The translations under genes and the position numbers were made by a program. A model generated the notes under the pieces. The model ran no database searches. It was given only the letters and a program-made list of their open reading frames with translations, and was not told the origin of the DNA. Positions 33,109 through 42,020 of a DNA stretch of 64,000 nucleotides are shown here, piece after piece. This stretch comes from Actinobacteria bacterium OV320 (GTDB lineage: Bacteria; Actinomycetota; Actinomycetes; Streptomycetales; Streptomycetaceae): contig LJCX01000026.1 in assembly GCA_001298545.1 (NCBI GenBank), forward strand, positions 682,001-746,000, read 5' to 3'. Position 1 is the first letter of the stretch; every line of letters starts with the position of its first letter.

Positions 33109-33596
33109 GGCCGGGACGCTAGCGACGGCGAGGGGCGCTCCGCCTCGGACGATGGTCCCGACCGCGCCTCGGGCCTGCGGCCTAGGCCGCCGCCGCTGCG
33201 GAGGCGTCCGGCGTCCGGCAGAGCGTTCCGGAGGACGGGGAAGGGCGTCGACGCGGGGGTCCCTCCCGCGCGGGCGCGAACCCTCACCGCCCGTGACCCG
33301 ACCTCGCCTCGGGCCTGCGGCCAGACCCACCGCCGATGCGAAGGCGACCGGCGTCCGGCGTCCGGCGTCCGGCGTCCGGCGTCCGGCGTCCGGCAGAGCG
33401 TTCCGGAGGACGGGAAGGGCGTCGACGCGGGGGTTCCTCCCGCGCCAGCGCGGCTTTCCCGCCCGTGACCCGATCCGCCGGACGGGCCCGGCCGCCGTCG
33501 CCGCGGAGGCGACTGGCGCAGGGAACGTTTTACGTATAACCTCTCCCGTCAATCGCACCTCCCGACAGCTTCCCGCACGCTCCCCGAAAGGCCACG
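33109..33596. other. Repeat-filled intergenic region right of the PPOX gene, with promoter
   Basis: 488 bp with two imperfect copies of a long repeat and the GGCGTCC arrays. The last ~75 bp drop in GC. ACGTTTTACGTATAAC at ~33525-33540 contains TATAAC, a plausible -10 for the VOC-family gene at 33597, along with a TACGTA palindrome. No gene is visible. Confidence 0.6.
33161..33460. repeat. Long two-copy tandem repeat with an expanded heptamer core
   Basis: Copy 1 begins near 33165 (GCCTCGGGCCTGCGGCC) and copy 2 near 33305, a period of 140 bp. After the heptamer core the period becomes 175 bp (CAGAGCGTTCCGGAGGACGG at 33219 and 33394). The 35-bp difference matches extra GGCGTCC units: two in copy 1 (33203-33216) but six in copy 2 (33350-33391), plus one degenerate unit. 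This is slipped-strand expansion within a duplicated segment. Confidence 0.9.
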
Positions 33597-33992
33597 ATGA
33601 GTCGCATCGCCCTGGTCACGCTTGTCGTCGACGACTACGACGAGGCGATCCGCTTCTACACCGAGGCGCTCGGATTCCGGCTCGTCGAGGACGAACCCCG
33701 CCCCGACGGCGCCCGCTGGGTCGTCGTGCGGCCGGGGGACCGCCAGGACGGCGTCGGGCTGCTGCTCGCCCGGGCCAAGGGCGAGGCCCAGCGCGCCCGG
33801 ATCGGCGACCAGACCGGCGGCCGCGTCGGGTTCTTCCTGCACACCGAGGACTTCGCGGGCGACCACGCCCGCATGCTCGCCGCCGGCGTGACCTTCCTGG
33901 AGGAGCCCCGCCACGAGGCCTACGGCTCCGTCGCCGTCTTCCAGGACCTGTACGGAAACCGCTGGGACCTGCTCCAGCCCGCCACCACCTGA
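33597..33992 (+). CDS. VOC-family (glyoxalase/bleomycin-resistance fold) protein
   Basis: 131 aa; ATG with GAAAGG upstream. One VOC domain pair: [33 protein letters not shown] and [52 protein letters not shown]. The usual metal ligands (N-terminal His and Glu) are not obvious; the first position holds Thr/Leu. It may be a non-metal VOC protein or a dioxygenase relative. The next gene, add, starts 25 bp downstream and may be co-transcribed. Confidence 0.85.
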   Translation: MSRIALVTLVVDDYDEAIRFYTEALGFRLVEDEPRPDGARWVVVRPGDRQDGVGLLLARAKGEAQRARIGDQTGGRVGFFLHTEDFAGDHARMLAAGVTFLEEPRHEAYGSVAVFQDLYGNRWDLLQPATT

Positions 33993-34017
33993 GAACCACC
34001 TGCCGAGGAACACACTC

Positions 34018-35088
34018 ATGACCGCGTCCCACATCGACACCGACACCCTCCGCCGCCTCCCCAAGGCCGTCCTGCACGACCACCTCGACGGCGGCCTGCG
34101 CCCCGCCACCGTCGTCGAGCTGGCGGACGCGGTCGGCCACACGCTGCCCACCACCGACCCCGACGAGCTCGCCGCCTGGTACTTCGAGGCCGCCAACTCG
34201 GGTGACCTGGTGCGGTACATAGCCACCTTCGAGCACACCCTCGCCGTGATGCAGACCCGCGAGGGCCTGCTGCGCACCGCCGAGGAGTACGTGCTCGACC
34301 TGGCGGCCGACGGAGTCGTCTACGGAGAGGTCCGCTACGCCCCCGAGCTGAACGTCAACGGCGGGCTGGCCCTCCCCGAGGTCGTCGAGACGGTCCAGGA
34401 GGGTCTCGCGGCCGGCATGGCGAAGGCGGCCGCCGCGGGCACCCCGGTCCGCGTCGGCACGCTGCTCTGCGGCATGCGCATGTTCGACCGCACCCGGGAG
34501 ACCGCCGACCTCGCGGTCGCCTTCCGGGACGCCGGTGTCGTCGGCTTCGACATCGCCGGAGCCGAGGACGGCTTCCCGCCCGCCGACCACCTCGCCGCCT
34601 TCGAGCACCTGCGCCGCGAGAACGTGCCCTTCACCATCCACGCCGGCGAGGCGCACGGCCTGCCCAGCATCCACCAGGCCCTGCAGGTCTGCGGTGCCCA
34701 GCGGATCGGTCACGGCGTGCGCATCACCGACGACATCGTGGACGGCAAGCTCGGCCGGCTCGCGGGCTGGGTGCGCGACCGCCGGGTGGCCCTGGAGATG
34801 TGCCCGACCTCCAACCTCCAGACCGGTGCGGCGACCTCGATCGCCGAGCACCCGATCACCGCGCTGAAGGACCTCGGCTTCCGTGTCACCCTCAACACCG
34901 ACAACCGGCTGGTCTCCGGCACGACGATGACCCGCGAGATGTCGCTGCTCGTCGAGGAGGCGGGCTGGACCCTCGAGGACCTGCGCACCGTCACGGTGAA
35001 CGCCCTCAAGAGCGCGTTCCTGCCGTTCGACGAGCGCAAGGCCCTCATCGAGGACGTCGTCCTTCCGGGTTACGCCGCCGCGCTCTGA
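34018..35088 (+). CDS. add: Adenosine deaminase
   Basis: 356 aa; ATG behind CCGAGGA. Zinc and catalytic motifs are intact: H-D-H-L-D-G near residue 20 (two zinc His), [10 protein letters not shown] at ~204-213 (zinc His and catalytic Glu), [11 protein letters not shown], and [13 protein letters not shown] holding the final Asp. It would hydrolyse adenosine or deoxyadenosine to inosine in purine salvage. The T-D-N-R variant of the last motif is common in actinobacterial Add. Its 3' end overlaps the convergent DinB gene by 19 bp. Confidence 0.93.
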   Translation: MTASHIDTDTLRRLPKAVLHDHLDGGLRPATVVELADAVGHTLPTTDPDELAAWYFEAANSGDLVRYIATFEHTLAVMQTREGLLRTAEEYVLDLAADGVVYGEVRYAPELNVNGGLALPEVVETVQEGLAAGMAKAAAAGTPVRVGTLLCGMRMFDRTRETADLAVAFRDAGVVGFDIAGAEDGFPPADHLAAFEHLRRENVPFTIHAGEAHGLPSIHQALQVCGAQRIGHGVRITDDIVDGKLGRLAGWVRDRRVALEMCPTSNLQTGAATSIAEHPITALKDLGFRVTLNTDNRLVSGTTMTREMSLLVEEAGWTLEDLRTVTVNALKSAFLPFDERKALIEDVVLPGYAAAL

Positions 35089-35585
35089 AGCAGTCCGCGC
35101 GCATAAGCGGCCTGTCCGACGTGCTGGAGATCGTCGGACAGGACGCTGACCAGCCGTACGCCCAGGGTGACGGGCGGGTCCCAGCGCTCGTCCACGACGC
35201 GCTCCAGGTCCGCCGCCGTCAGCGCGCGCAGCGCCTCCAGGCTCTGCGCGTGCACCGCGTCGTAGTACCCGGTCAGCAGGCCGCCGTCGGAGACCCGCAC
35301 CTTCGCGACCTTCGCGTCACTGTGCCCGTACCCGGTGTCCTGGCGCGGCAGGTCGAGGCCGAACCGTTTCTCCCAGTCCTGGGCCAGCCACACCTGGTCG
35401 AGTCCGAAGGCGTCGGCGAGATGGTCGTCCTGGACGCGGGTGAGATGCCAGACGAGCCAGGTGATCGAGTTGGTCCCGGCGGCGGGCCGGGCGTTCAGGT
35501 CGTCGGGGTCGAGGCCCTCGACGGCGGCATGGACCTCTTCCCGGATGCGTTGGTAACCGTCGATGAGGATGTCCTTGGCATGCAT
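35070..35585 (-). CDS. DinB-family (mycothiol-dependent / DUF664) protein
   Basis: 171 aa; ATG at 35585 ([25 protein letters not shown]). The four-helix DinB fold is seen in [20 protein letters not shown] (first metal His region) and [26 protein letters not shown] (C-terminal H-x-x-Q). These features match bacillithiol/mycothiol S-transferase-like DinB proteins. It may act in thiol-dependent detoxification. The 3' end overlaps that of add (convergent). Confidence 0.85.
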   Translation of the reverse strand: MHAKDILIDGYQRIREEVHAAVEGLDPDDLNARPAAGTNSITWLVWHLTRVQDDHLADAFGLDQVWLAQDWEKRFGLDLPRQDTGYGHSDAKVAKVRVSDGGLLTGYYDAVHAQSLEALRALTAADLERVVDERWDPPVTLGVRLVSVLSDDLQHVGQAAYARGLLQSAAA

Positions 35586-35610
35586 ACGTCCACCATCGCG
35601 CACCCCGCGC

Positions 35611-36495
35611 TCAGCCGCTCCCCGTTTCCAGCAGCGCCATCAGTGCCCGGGCCGCCGGGCTGGTCGACCGTGCGGGCGGCAGCAGCGCGACCGTCTCGTA
35701 CACGGCCTCGTCCGTGCCCTTGAGGGGCAGCGCGGTGAGCGCCTCCCGCTTGTGCCGGAAGTGGCGCGGTACGACGGCGACCCCGAGGTTCTCGTCCACC
35801 AGGTCCAGAAGGCTGTGCACGTCGTTGACCTCCAGCGCGACGGTGCGCCGCACCCCCGCCTCGGCGAACGCGAGGTCGGTGGCGCGGCGCGGCCCCCAGT
35901 CCGGATGGAAGTCGACGAACACCTCGCCCGCGACGTCCTGAGGCGTCAGCGCCGCCGACACCCCGGCGAGACGGTGGTCGGGATGGCACAGCATGTACAT
36001 CGGCTCGGTGGCCAGCGGCGCGCAGCGGAGCTGATCGGTGTCCGTCTGGGTCCGGTAGGCGAAGGCCAGGTCGAGCCGGCCGGCCGCCACCTCCTCGCCG
36101 AGCGCACCCGAACCGGTCTGCCGCAGCCGGATCTCGACATCCGGATGGCGCCGCCGGAACGCCGCGAGCAGCCCCGCCACGTCAACGCCGGCGATGCACT
36201 GCTCGGTGCCCACCGAGAGGGTGCCTCGCACGACGCCCTGCACGGCCGCCACCGCCTCGTGGGCCGCCCGCACCTGCGCCAGGATCCGCTCGGCCTCGGC
36301 CAGCAGTGCCCGGCCCGCCTCCGTCAGCGTCACCCGCCGGGTGGTCCGGACGAACAGCGGGGCGCGCAGTTCCCGCTCCAGGGCCCGGATCGACGCCGAC
36401 AGGCCCGACTGGGAGACCATGAGGCGTTCGGCGGCCCGGGTGAAGTGCTGGTCCTCGGCGACCGCGACGAAGTGCTGGAGGTGGCGCAGTTCCAT
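35611..36495 (-). CDS. LysR-family regulator divergent from an aldo/keto reductase
   Basis: 294 aa; ATG at 36495. Winged helix: MELRHLQHFVAVAEDQHFTRAAERLMVSQSGLSASIRALERELRAPLFVRTTRRVTLTEAG. The effector domain includes GVDVAGLLAAFRRRHPDVEIRLRQTG and LGVAVVPRHFRHKREALTALPL. It is divergent from the aldo/keto reductase gene across a 114-bp region with an imperfect inverted repeat. This is a common arrangement in which the regulator controls the reductase. The effector is unknown. Confidence 0.88.
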   Translation of the reverse strand: MELRHLQHFVAVAEDQHFTRAAERLMVSQSGLSASIRALERELRAPLFVRTTRRVTLTEAGRALLAEAERILAQVRAAHEAVAAVQGVVRGTLSVGTEQCIAGVDVAGLLAAFRRRHPDVEIRLRQTGSGALGEEVAAGRLDLAFAYRTQTDTDQLRCAPLATEPMYMLCHPDHRLAGVSAALTPQDVAGEVFVDFHPDWGPRRATDLAFAEAGVRRTVALEVNDVHSLLDLVDENLGVAVVPRHFRHKREALTALPLKGTDEAVYETVALLPPARSTSPAARALMALLETGSG

Positions 36496-36540
36496 GATTG
36501 AGAAGCGTAACCGCACAATTCCATCGGATTCTTCTGTTGG

Positions 36541-36577
36541 ACCACTACCCGCAGGTCGGGCCAGAGTGGGTAGCGGT
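36541..36577. promoter_or_regulatory. Inverted repeat between LysR and aldo/keto reductase genes
   Basis: ACCACTACCC at 36541-36550 and GGGTAGCGGT at 36568-36577 form an inverted repeat with one mismatch and a 17-nt centre. It lies 32 bp before the reductase start. Candidate LysR binding site. Confidence 0.45.
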
Positions 36578-36609
36578 TCCTGAAACCGACCGATCTTCTT
36601 GGAGTCGCG

Positions 36610-37602
36610 TTGTACACCGCACACCCCGACCGCTACGCCGACATGCCCTACCGGCGCACCGGACGCAGCGGCCTGAAGCTCCCCGCGCTGTCCCTCGGAC
36701 TGTGGCACAACTTCGGCCCGGACCGCCCGGTCGAGACGCAGCGGGCCATCCTGCGCCGCGCCTTCGACCTCGGCATCACCCACTTCGACCTGGCGAACAA
36801 CTACGGTCCGCCGCCCGGCGCCGCCGAGTCCGCGCTGGGTGAGGCGCTGAAGGCGGACTTCGCGCCCTACCGCGACGAGCTGGTCGTCTCCACCAAGGCC
36901 GGCTACCTGATGTGGCCGGGCCCGTACGGCGAGTGGGGTTCGCGCAAGTACCTGCTGTCCTCGCTCGACCAGAGCCTGACCCGGATGGGCCTGGACTACG
37001 TCGACATCTTCTACTCGCACCGCCCCGACCCGGAGACTCCCCTGGAGGAGACGATGGGCGCCCTGCACACCGCGGTGCAGCAGGGCAAGGCGCTCTACGT
37101 CGGCGTCTCCAACTACTCGGCGGAGCAGACCCGCGAGGCGGCCCGCATCCTCGGTGAGCTGGGTACCCCGCTGCTGATCCACCAGCCGCGCTACTCGATG
37201 CTCGACCGCCGCCCCGAGAGCGAGGGCCTGCTCGACGCCCTGGACGAGCTCCAGGTCGGGTCGATCGTGTTCTCGCCGCTGGAGCAGGGCCTGCTGACCG
37301 GCCGCTACCTGAACGGCATCCCGGAGGACTCCCGGGCGGCGAGCGACAGCCCCTTCCTGAACTCCGAGGCGCTCACCGAGGAGCTCACCGGCAAGCTGCG
37401 CGCCCTCGACGACATCGCCGAGTCCCGCGGTCAGTCCCTCGCCCAGCTCGCGCTGGCCTGGGTGCTGCGCGGCGGCCGGGTGACCTCCGCGCTGGTGGGC
37501 GCGAGCAGCGCCCGGCAGATCGAGGACAGCGTCGGCGCCCTCGCCAACCTGGACTTCGACGCCGAGGAGCTGACCCGGATCGACGCGGTGATCAACGGCT
37601 GA
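36610..37602 (+). CDS. Aldo/keto reductase, L-glyceraldehyde 3-phosphate reductase (YghZ/Gpr) type
   Basis: 330 aa from TTG 36610 (ttgTACACCGCACACCCC), an unusual start supported by TTGGAG at good spacing; the alternative ATG at 36643 lacks one. Family signs: [118 protein letters not shown]-x-D at the front, D-L-A-N-N-Y-G and F-Y-S-H are the catalytic core. It is NADPH-dependent and reduces aldehydes such as methylglyoxal or L-GAP. Confidence 0.92.
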   Translation: MYTAHPDRYADMPYRRTGRSGLKLPALSLGLWHNFGPDRPVETQRAILRRAFDLGITHFDLANNYGPPPGAAESALGEALKADFAPYRDELVVSTKAGYLMWPGPYGEWGSRKYLLSSLDQSLTRMGLDYVDIFYSHRPDPETPLEETMGALHTAVQQGKALYVGVSNYSAEQTREAARILGELGTPLLIHQPRYSMLDRRPESEGLLDALDELQVGSIVFSPLEQGLLTGRYLNGIPEDSRAASDSPFLNSEALTEELTGKLRALDDIAESRGQSLAQLALAWVLRGGRVTSALVGASSARQIEDSVGALANLDFDAEELTRIDAVING

Positions 37603-37879
37603 GCCGTTCCGTCAGGCGTACGGTCACGGAGTCGCCCTCCTGTTTTCCGATCGCCTTGCGCACGTCGGCATTGACGGGAAGTTTGTGGGTGCCGTCGCCG
37701 AGGGCCATGAACGAACTCCGGAACGGATGTCCGTCGACCGTTCCGCGGATCTTGACCAGTCCGCGAGTTCCGAAGAATTCGACGGACTCCGGCCAGACGA
37801 CATAGGTCCAGCCGCCTTTTGCCGGGCTCTTGCGCAGCACGGCGGTGAATTCGGCGTTCATGATTCCGTTTCCGCTCAT
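37592..37879 (-). CDS. DUF1905 domain-containing protein
   Basis: 95 aa from ATG 37879 ([15 protein letters not shown]), which has GGAGGAC upstream; a second ATG at 37861 is possible. The DUF1905 beta-barrel is seen as [79 protein letters not shown]. Function is unknown. It overlaps the convergent reductase by 11 bp at their 3' ends. Confidence 0.85.
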   Translation of the reverse strand: MSGNGIMNAEFTAVLRKSPAKGGWTYVVWPESVEFFGTRGLVKIRGTVDGHPFRSSFMALGDGTHKLPVNADVRKAIGKQEGDSVTVRLTERLSR

Positions 37880-37950
37880 GACGTCCTCCGCTCGCGGTGA
37901 TCTCCCATCGGGTAGACCGCCGCGGGCGGAGGAATTCATCGCCGCCGGCC

Positions 37951-38346
37951 TCAGGCCCCGTCGGGCACCCGGTCGAGGAATCCGAGGACGGCGGTGATCC
38001 GGTCCCGGGAGTCCAGCGTGATGACGTCGGATCCGGCCACCGGCGCCGAACCTCCCCCGGCACCCCCGGCCTCGCTCACCAGCTCCCAGGAGAAGCGGGC
38101 CGTGTCGTGGTGCCCGTCCACAGCGCCGGCCAGCCGGAAGGCGAAGCCCGGGAACTGCGCGTGCGCCGCCGCGATCACCGCCGCGATCTGCTCATGGCCG
38201 CGGACGTCGGCGAGAGGGTCGGTATAGCCTCCGTCCACGGCCCACGCGGCCGTAACAGCCTTGGCCAAAGCCTCGGGGTCACGCGCATTCCAGGCCTCGA
38301 AGTAGCGAGCGACGGCGTTCTTGTGACGTTCGGTGTTCGCGGACAT
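37951..38346 (-). CDS. NTF2-like / SnoaL-like small protein
   Basis: 131 aa; ATG at 38346 ([31 protein letters not shown]). The cone-shaped NTF2 fold is indicated by W-x-x-x-[44 protein letters not shown] and [23 protein letters not shown]. Such proteins may be isomerases, cyclases or ligand-binding proteins. No specific role can be assigned. It lies upstream of the DUF1905 gene on the same strand, with 71 bp between them. Confidence 0.82.
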   Translation of the reverse strand: MSANTERHKNAVARYFEAWNARDPEALAKAVTAAWAVDGGYTDPLADVRGHEQIAAVIAAAHAQFPGFAFRLAGAVDGHHDTARFSWELVSEAGGAGGGSAPVAGSDVITLDSRDRITAVLGFLDRVPDGA

Positions 38347-38654
38347 CGTAAATCGGCCCCCAATGAGGTCATCGATACTGGTCAGGACCCGGATCCCGGT
38401 ATTCGCCGATCCGGTGTGACCACCTTGCCCGCGCCCGCCGCCCGGGTCGATTACCTGTCGGGTAATGACGACGGGATCGGGGGCTCGCCGCATTTCGGCC
38501 ATGAACGGCACTGAATATGCCAAGAGACTGGCCGGAAAGTCATGGTGACAGTGTTTCAAGAGTGAACATACTCGAAGGTCAGGGGCAGTTCACCCCACAG
38601 GAGCCGCACGGAAAGCGAGGCACGACCGGCCGGCGAGCACCGGGGGAGAGAGAC
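38347..38654. other. Intergenic region with a dyad element
   Basis: 308 bp between divergent genes, of lower GC in the second half. No gene was seen. An imperfect 22-bp dyad lies at 38555-38576 (TTCAAGAGTG / ATACTCGAA arms), about 80 bp before the GTG of the next gene. Confidence 0.5.
38555..38576. promoter_or_regulatory. Imperfect palindrome before the 136-aa protein gene
   Basis: TTCAAGAGTGAAC and ATACTCGAA form an imperfect dyad (TTC..AGT....ACT..GAA) in a relatively AT-rich tract. It may be an operator. The regulator is not known. Confidence 0.35.
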
Positions 38655-39065
38655 GTGCACGACGAATTCCTGTGCCATGTCACCGCATACGGCGTCTGCG
38701 ACGGCCGGCGGATCGGCGTACCGCTCGGCACCTATCGTGCCCCGACGCTGGCGCTCGCCCTGTGGTGGCTGCGGGACCGGGCCTCCTGGATGGCCGAACG
38801 GCTGGATCCGCGGCCCGAGAGCGAGCACATCCCGTCGGGCGCCCTGGTCCCGGTCGCCGACAATGTGCCGGACGTGCCCGAGCTGCTGCGGGCCTGGTGC
38901 GCCGACATGGGCCGGCAGGAGCTGGTGGCCGACGAGCTGGCGGGCGGGCGACTGGTGCGGATCGCGATCAGCGACGAGACCACCGAGTACGAGCTGCTCG
39001 CCGAGTCCGTCGACGCCCTGCGGATGCAGCGGACCGTCCCGGCGCTCGTCCTCCCCGTCGGCTGA
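38655..39065 (+). CDS. Hypothetical protein
   Basis: 136 aa; GTG with GGGGGAGAG upstream. The N-terminus is VHDEFLCHVTAYGVCDGRRIGVPLGTYRAPTLALALWWLRDRASWMAERL and the C-terminal half is acidic (PELLRAWCADMGRQELVADELAGGRLVRIAISDETTEYELLAESV). It is soluble with no signal peptide and a strand/helix mix. I do not recognise a family. It lies 51 bp before the FHA-ABC operon on the same strand but has its own spacer with a promoter-like -10. Confidence 0.65.
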   Translation: MHDEFLCHVTAYGVCDGRRIGVPLGTYRAPTLALALWWLRDRASWMAERLDPRPESEHIPSGALVPVADNVPDVPELLRAWCADMGRQELVADELAGGRLVRIAISDETTEYELLAESVDALRMQRTVPALVLPVG

Positions 39066-39104
39066 GCCCCCGCAGCCCGTCAGGCACACAAGGGTACGAA
39101 TCGA

Positions 39105-39110
39105 TAGAAT
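39105..39110 (+). promoter_or_regulatory. -10-like element giving a possibly leaderless FHA-ABC mRNA
   Basis: TAGAAT at 39105-39110 ends 6 nt before the ATG at 39117, the spacing of leaderless Streptomyces genes. No Shine-Dalgarno is visible. No strong -35 could be found. Confidence 0.4.
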
Positions 39111-39116
39111 TCAGGC

Positions 39117-41456
39117 ATGGTGGAGCGACCGGTCTCCTCGACCGCGCCGGAACTCGTGCTGGAGACCGAGACGGGTTCCAGCGTGCTGATCCCGGGCCAC
39201 GACTACCGCATCGGACGGGACCCGCTCAGCGACATCGTCATCGACGACACCCGCGTCTCCTGGCACCACGCGGTGCTGCGGCCCGACGGCGACCACTGGA
39301 CCCTCGCCGACGAACACAGCACCAACGGGACCTACACCGACGGCCGGCGCGTCCAGGAGTGGGGCGTCGGCCCCGGCAGCGTGATCCGCGTCGGCAGCCC
39401 GGACGACGGTCCGTACCTGGCCCTTTCGGGCCGCCCCCCGCCCCCGGCGGAACGCCCGTCCGCGGTCTCCATGCCCGGTGTGACGGGTACCTTCCGCGAG
39501 CCCACCACCGTCCGGCCGCTGCCGTCGCGCACCGTCCGCATCGGCCGCGCCGCCGACAACGACCTCGTCGTCGACGACCTGGTCGTCTCGCGCCGGCACG
39601 CGGAACTGCGCGCGCTGCCCGACGGCGGTCACGAGATCGTCGACCTCGGCAGCCACAACGGGACCTACCTCAACGGGCTGCCCGTCACCCGGTCCCCGCT
39701 CGACCCCGGCGACATCGTCGGCATCGGACACTCGGACTTCTGTCTCGTCGGCGACCAGCTCCAGGAGTACGTCGACACCGGTGAGGTCTCCCTCGACGTA
39801 CAGGACCTGACGGTCGCCGTCGACCGCGGCCGCAAGGTCCTGCTCGACCACGTGTCCTTCCCGGTGGGGGAGAAGTGCCTGCTGGCGGTCGTCGGCCCCA
39901 GCGGCGCCGGCAAGTCCACGCTGCTCGGCGCGCTCACCGGCCAGCGCCCCGCGGACCACGGCACGGTCGTGTACGACGGCCGCGACCTCTACCGCGACTA
40001 CGCCGAGCTGCGCCAGCGCATCGGACTGGTCCCGCAGGACGACATCCTGCACGCCCAGCTGACCGTGCGCAGCGCCCTCGTCTACGCCGCCGAACTGCGC
40101 TTCCCGCAGGACACCGCCAAGGCCGAGCGCCGCGAGCGGGTCGAGGAGGTCATCCGCGAGCTGGGGCTGGAGCAGCGCGCGGCCCAGCCCGTGCACACCC
40201 TCTCCGGCGGCCAGCGCAAACGCGTCAGTGTCGCCCTGGAACTCCTGACCAAGCCCTCGCTGCTCTTCCTGGACGAGCCGACCTCGGGACTCGACCCCGG
40301 CATGGACCGCTCGGTGATGCACATGCTGCGCGGCCTCGCCGACGACGGCCGTACCGTCATCGTCGTCACGCACAGCGTGCTCAGCCTCGACGTCTGCGAC
40401 CGGCTGCTGGTGCTCGCGCCGGGCGGCAGGGTCGCCTACTACGGACCGCCCGAGGACGCCCTCGCCTTCTTCGGCTTCGAACAGTGGCCGGAGGCCTTCG
40501 AGGCCTTCGAACGCGACCAGGAGCGGGACTGGGCGGGGGAGTACCGCGACTCGCCGTTCCGGCGGCAGTACGTCGTCAACGACAGCGAGCAGCCCCGGCT
40601 GCCCCGCTCCGGCCCCGTGATCATGCTGCCGCCGGCCCGGCCCCGCAGCAGGGGCGCCCAGCTCGGCACCCTGGTCCGCCGCTACGCGACCGCGCTCGCC
40701 GCCGACCGCACCTTCCTCGTGATCATGATCGCCCTGCCGTTCGTCATGGGCGCGATGGCCCGCGCCCTGTCCGGCGGCGAACTCGACCGGGAGCACGCGA
40801 TGAACGTGCTGCTCATCCTGTGCGTCGGCGGCGTCCTCACCGGCGCGGCCAACGCCGTGCGCGAACTCGTCAAGGAACGCGTGATCTACCAGCGGGAACG
40901 CGCCGTCGGCCTGTCCAGATCGGCGTACCTGATGTCCAAGGTCGTCGTCCTCGGGGCGGTGACCGTCGTCCAGGCGGTGGTGCTGACCCTCGTCGCCCTG
41001 CTCGGCGTCGACCTCAACGCTCCCGGCGGCGAAGGCGTGTTGATGCCGCCCCTGATCGAGATCACCGTCGCGGTGGCCCTGCTGGCCTTCACGGCCATGA
41101 TGCTCGGCCTGCTGATCTCCGCCCTGGTCCGCAAGGAGGAGGTGACGATGCCGCTGCTGGTGCTGCTCGCCATCGTCCAAGTGGTGTTCTGCGGGGCGCT
41201 GCTGCCCCTGGACGGCGTGCCCGGTCTGGAGCAGCTGTCGTGGCTGGTGCCCGCGCGGTGGGCGCTCGGCGCGATGGCCGGCACCATCGGGCTGGCCAGG
41301 ATCGTGCCCGGGGACATCACCGCGGATCCGCTCTTCGAGCACTCGGCGGGGGTGTGGCTGCTCGACGTGGGCATGCTCGTGGTGCTCTCGGCGGTCTGCG
41401 GGTACCTCGTCTCCCATCTGCTGCGCCGGCACGAGCCCGCCGTGATGCGGAAGTAG
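39117..41456 (+). CDS. ABC transporter fusion: two FHA domains, ATPase and ABC-2 membrane domain
   Basis: 779 aa. FHA1 ~residues 12-80 (YRIGRDPLSDIVIDDTRVSWHHAVL, STNGTY); FHA2 ~140-200 (RIGRAADNDLVVDDLVVSRRHAEL, SHNGTYLNG). ABC ATPase ~225-445 with Walker A GPSGAGKST, signature LSGGQRKR, Walker B LLFLDEP and H-loop VVTHS. ABC-2 type permease ~520-770 with six hydrophobic segments. This is the domain order of mycobacterial Rv1747, which is phosphorylated by PknF on threonines recognised by its own FHA domains. A Ser/Thr kinase is encoded two genes downstream. The export substrate is unknown; lipid or cell-wall precursor is inference. Confidence 0.92.
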   Translation: MVERPVSSTAPELVLETETGSSVLIPGHDYRIGRDPLSDIVIDDTRVSWHHAVLRPDGDHWTLADEHSTNGTYTDGRRVQEWGVGPGSVIRVGSPDDGPYLALSGRPPPPAERPSAVSMPGVTGTFREPTTVRPLPSRTVRIGRAADNDLVVDDLVVSRRHAELRALPDGGHEIVDLGSHNGTYLNGLPVTRSPLDPGDIVGIGHSDFCLVGDQLQEYVDTGEVSLDVQDLTVAVDRGRKVLLDHVSFPVGEKCLLAVVGPSGAGKSTLLGALTGQRPADHGTVVYDGRDLYRDYAELRQRIGLVPQDDILHAQLTVRSALVYAAELRFPQDTAKAERRERVEEVIRELGLEQRAAQPVHTLSGGQRKRVSVALELLTKPSLLFLDEPTSGLDPGMDRSVMHMLRGLADDGRTVIVVTHSVLSLDVCDRLLVLAPGGRVAYYGPPEDALAFFGFEQWPEAFEAFERDQERDWAGEYRDSPFRRQYVVNDSEQPRLPRSGPVIMLPPARPRSRGAQLGTLVRRYATALAADRTFLVIMIALPFVMGAMARALSGGELDREHAMNVLLILCVGGVLTGAANAVRELVKERVIYQRERAVGLSRSAYLMSKVVVLGAVTVVQAVVLTLVALLGVDLNAPGGEGVLMPPLIEITVAVALLAFTAMMLGLLISALVRKEEVTMPLLVLLAIVQVVFCGALLPLDGVPGLEQLSWLVPARWALGAMAGTIGLARIVPGDITADPLFEHSAGVWLLDVGMLVVLSAVCGYLVSHLLRRHEPAVMRK

Positions 41457-41465
41457 GGGCGGCCC

Positions 41466-42020
41466 ATGACGACTCCCGGATTCCGGCCCACCCACGTGGT
41501 CCCCCCGCACGGCATGCCCGCCTGGGAGGCCCCCGACCCGGCCCGCCCCACCGTGCCCCTCGATCCGCTGCTGCCGATCCGGCTCATGGAGCGGCGCGGC
41601 GACTGGGGGCGCGTGCTGTGCTCCAACGGCTGGTCGGCCTGGGTCGACGGCCGCTATCTGGTCGCCGTCCCCCAGGACCCGCCCCGCTCCGACGCGCCCC
41701 TCGCGACCGCCGCCGACCCGCGCCCGCTGCTCGGCCGCGCCGAACAGGCCCTCGCCCGGTACCGGGCGGCGGTGGAGGAACTGGCCGACGCCGGCCTCGA
41801 CGGCGAGTCCTTCCGGCGCCGCACCCACGGACTGCGGATCGGCGTGGTCGTCGACGGCGAGGACGTGTGGCTGTACGACCCGGCGCGCGAGCGCTGGCTG
41901 TACGGCGACGGCACCCGCCTCACCACCTACGCGGCCGACCGGGCACCGGAAGCCGCCGAGGCCCAGGATCAGGACCACACCGCCACCCGGATCGTGAACC
42001 CCGACCAGGGATCCCGATGA
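41466..42020 (+). CDS. SH3-like-domain hypothetical protein
   Basis: 184 aa, 9 bp after the FHA-ABC gene and overlapping the kinase start by 4 nt, so all three form one operon. Residues ~32-60 look like a bacterial SH3-like module (LDPLLPIRLMERRGDWGRVLCSNGWSAWVDGRYLV). A helical segment (LLGRAEQALARYRAAVEELADAGLDG) and a strand region (GLRIGVVVDGEDVWLYDPARERWLY) follow. There is no signal peptide. Tail residues are Thr/Asp-rich (D-H-T-A-T-R-I-V-N), perhaps a phospho-acceptor site for FHA recognition, which is conjecture. Confidence 0.7.
   Translation: MTTPGFRPTHVVPPHGMPAWEAPDPARPTVPLDPLLPIRLMERRGDWGRVLCSNGWSAWVDGRYLVAVPQDPPRSDAPLATAADPRPLLGRAEQALARYRAAVEELADAGLDGESFRRRTHGLRIGVVVDGEDVWLYDPARERWLYGDGTRLTTYAADRAPEAAEAQDQDHTATRIVNPDQGSR

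Noticed and set aside
32446-33391. Heptamer arrays considered as a CRISPR array
   Set aside because: The units are 7 bp with no spacers, and no cas genes lie nearby. They are simple tandem repeats.
39111-41978. A 955-codon minus-strand frame opposite the FHA-ABC gene
   Set aside because: The plus strand has unmistakable FHA, Walker and LSGGQ motifs with coupled neighbours; the antisense product has no recognisable domain.
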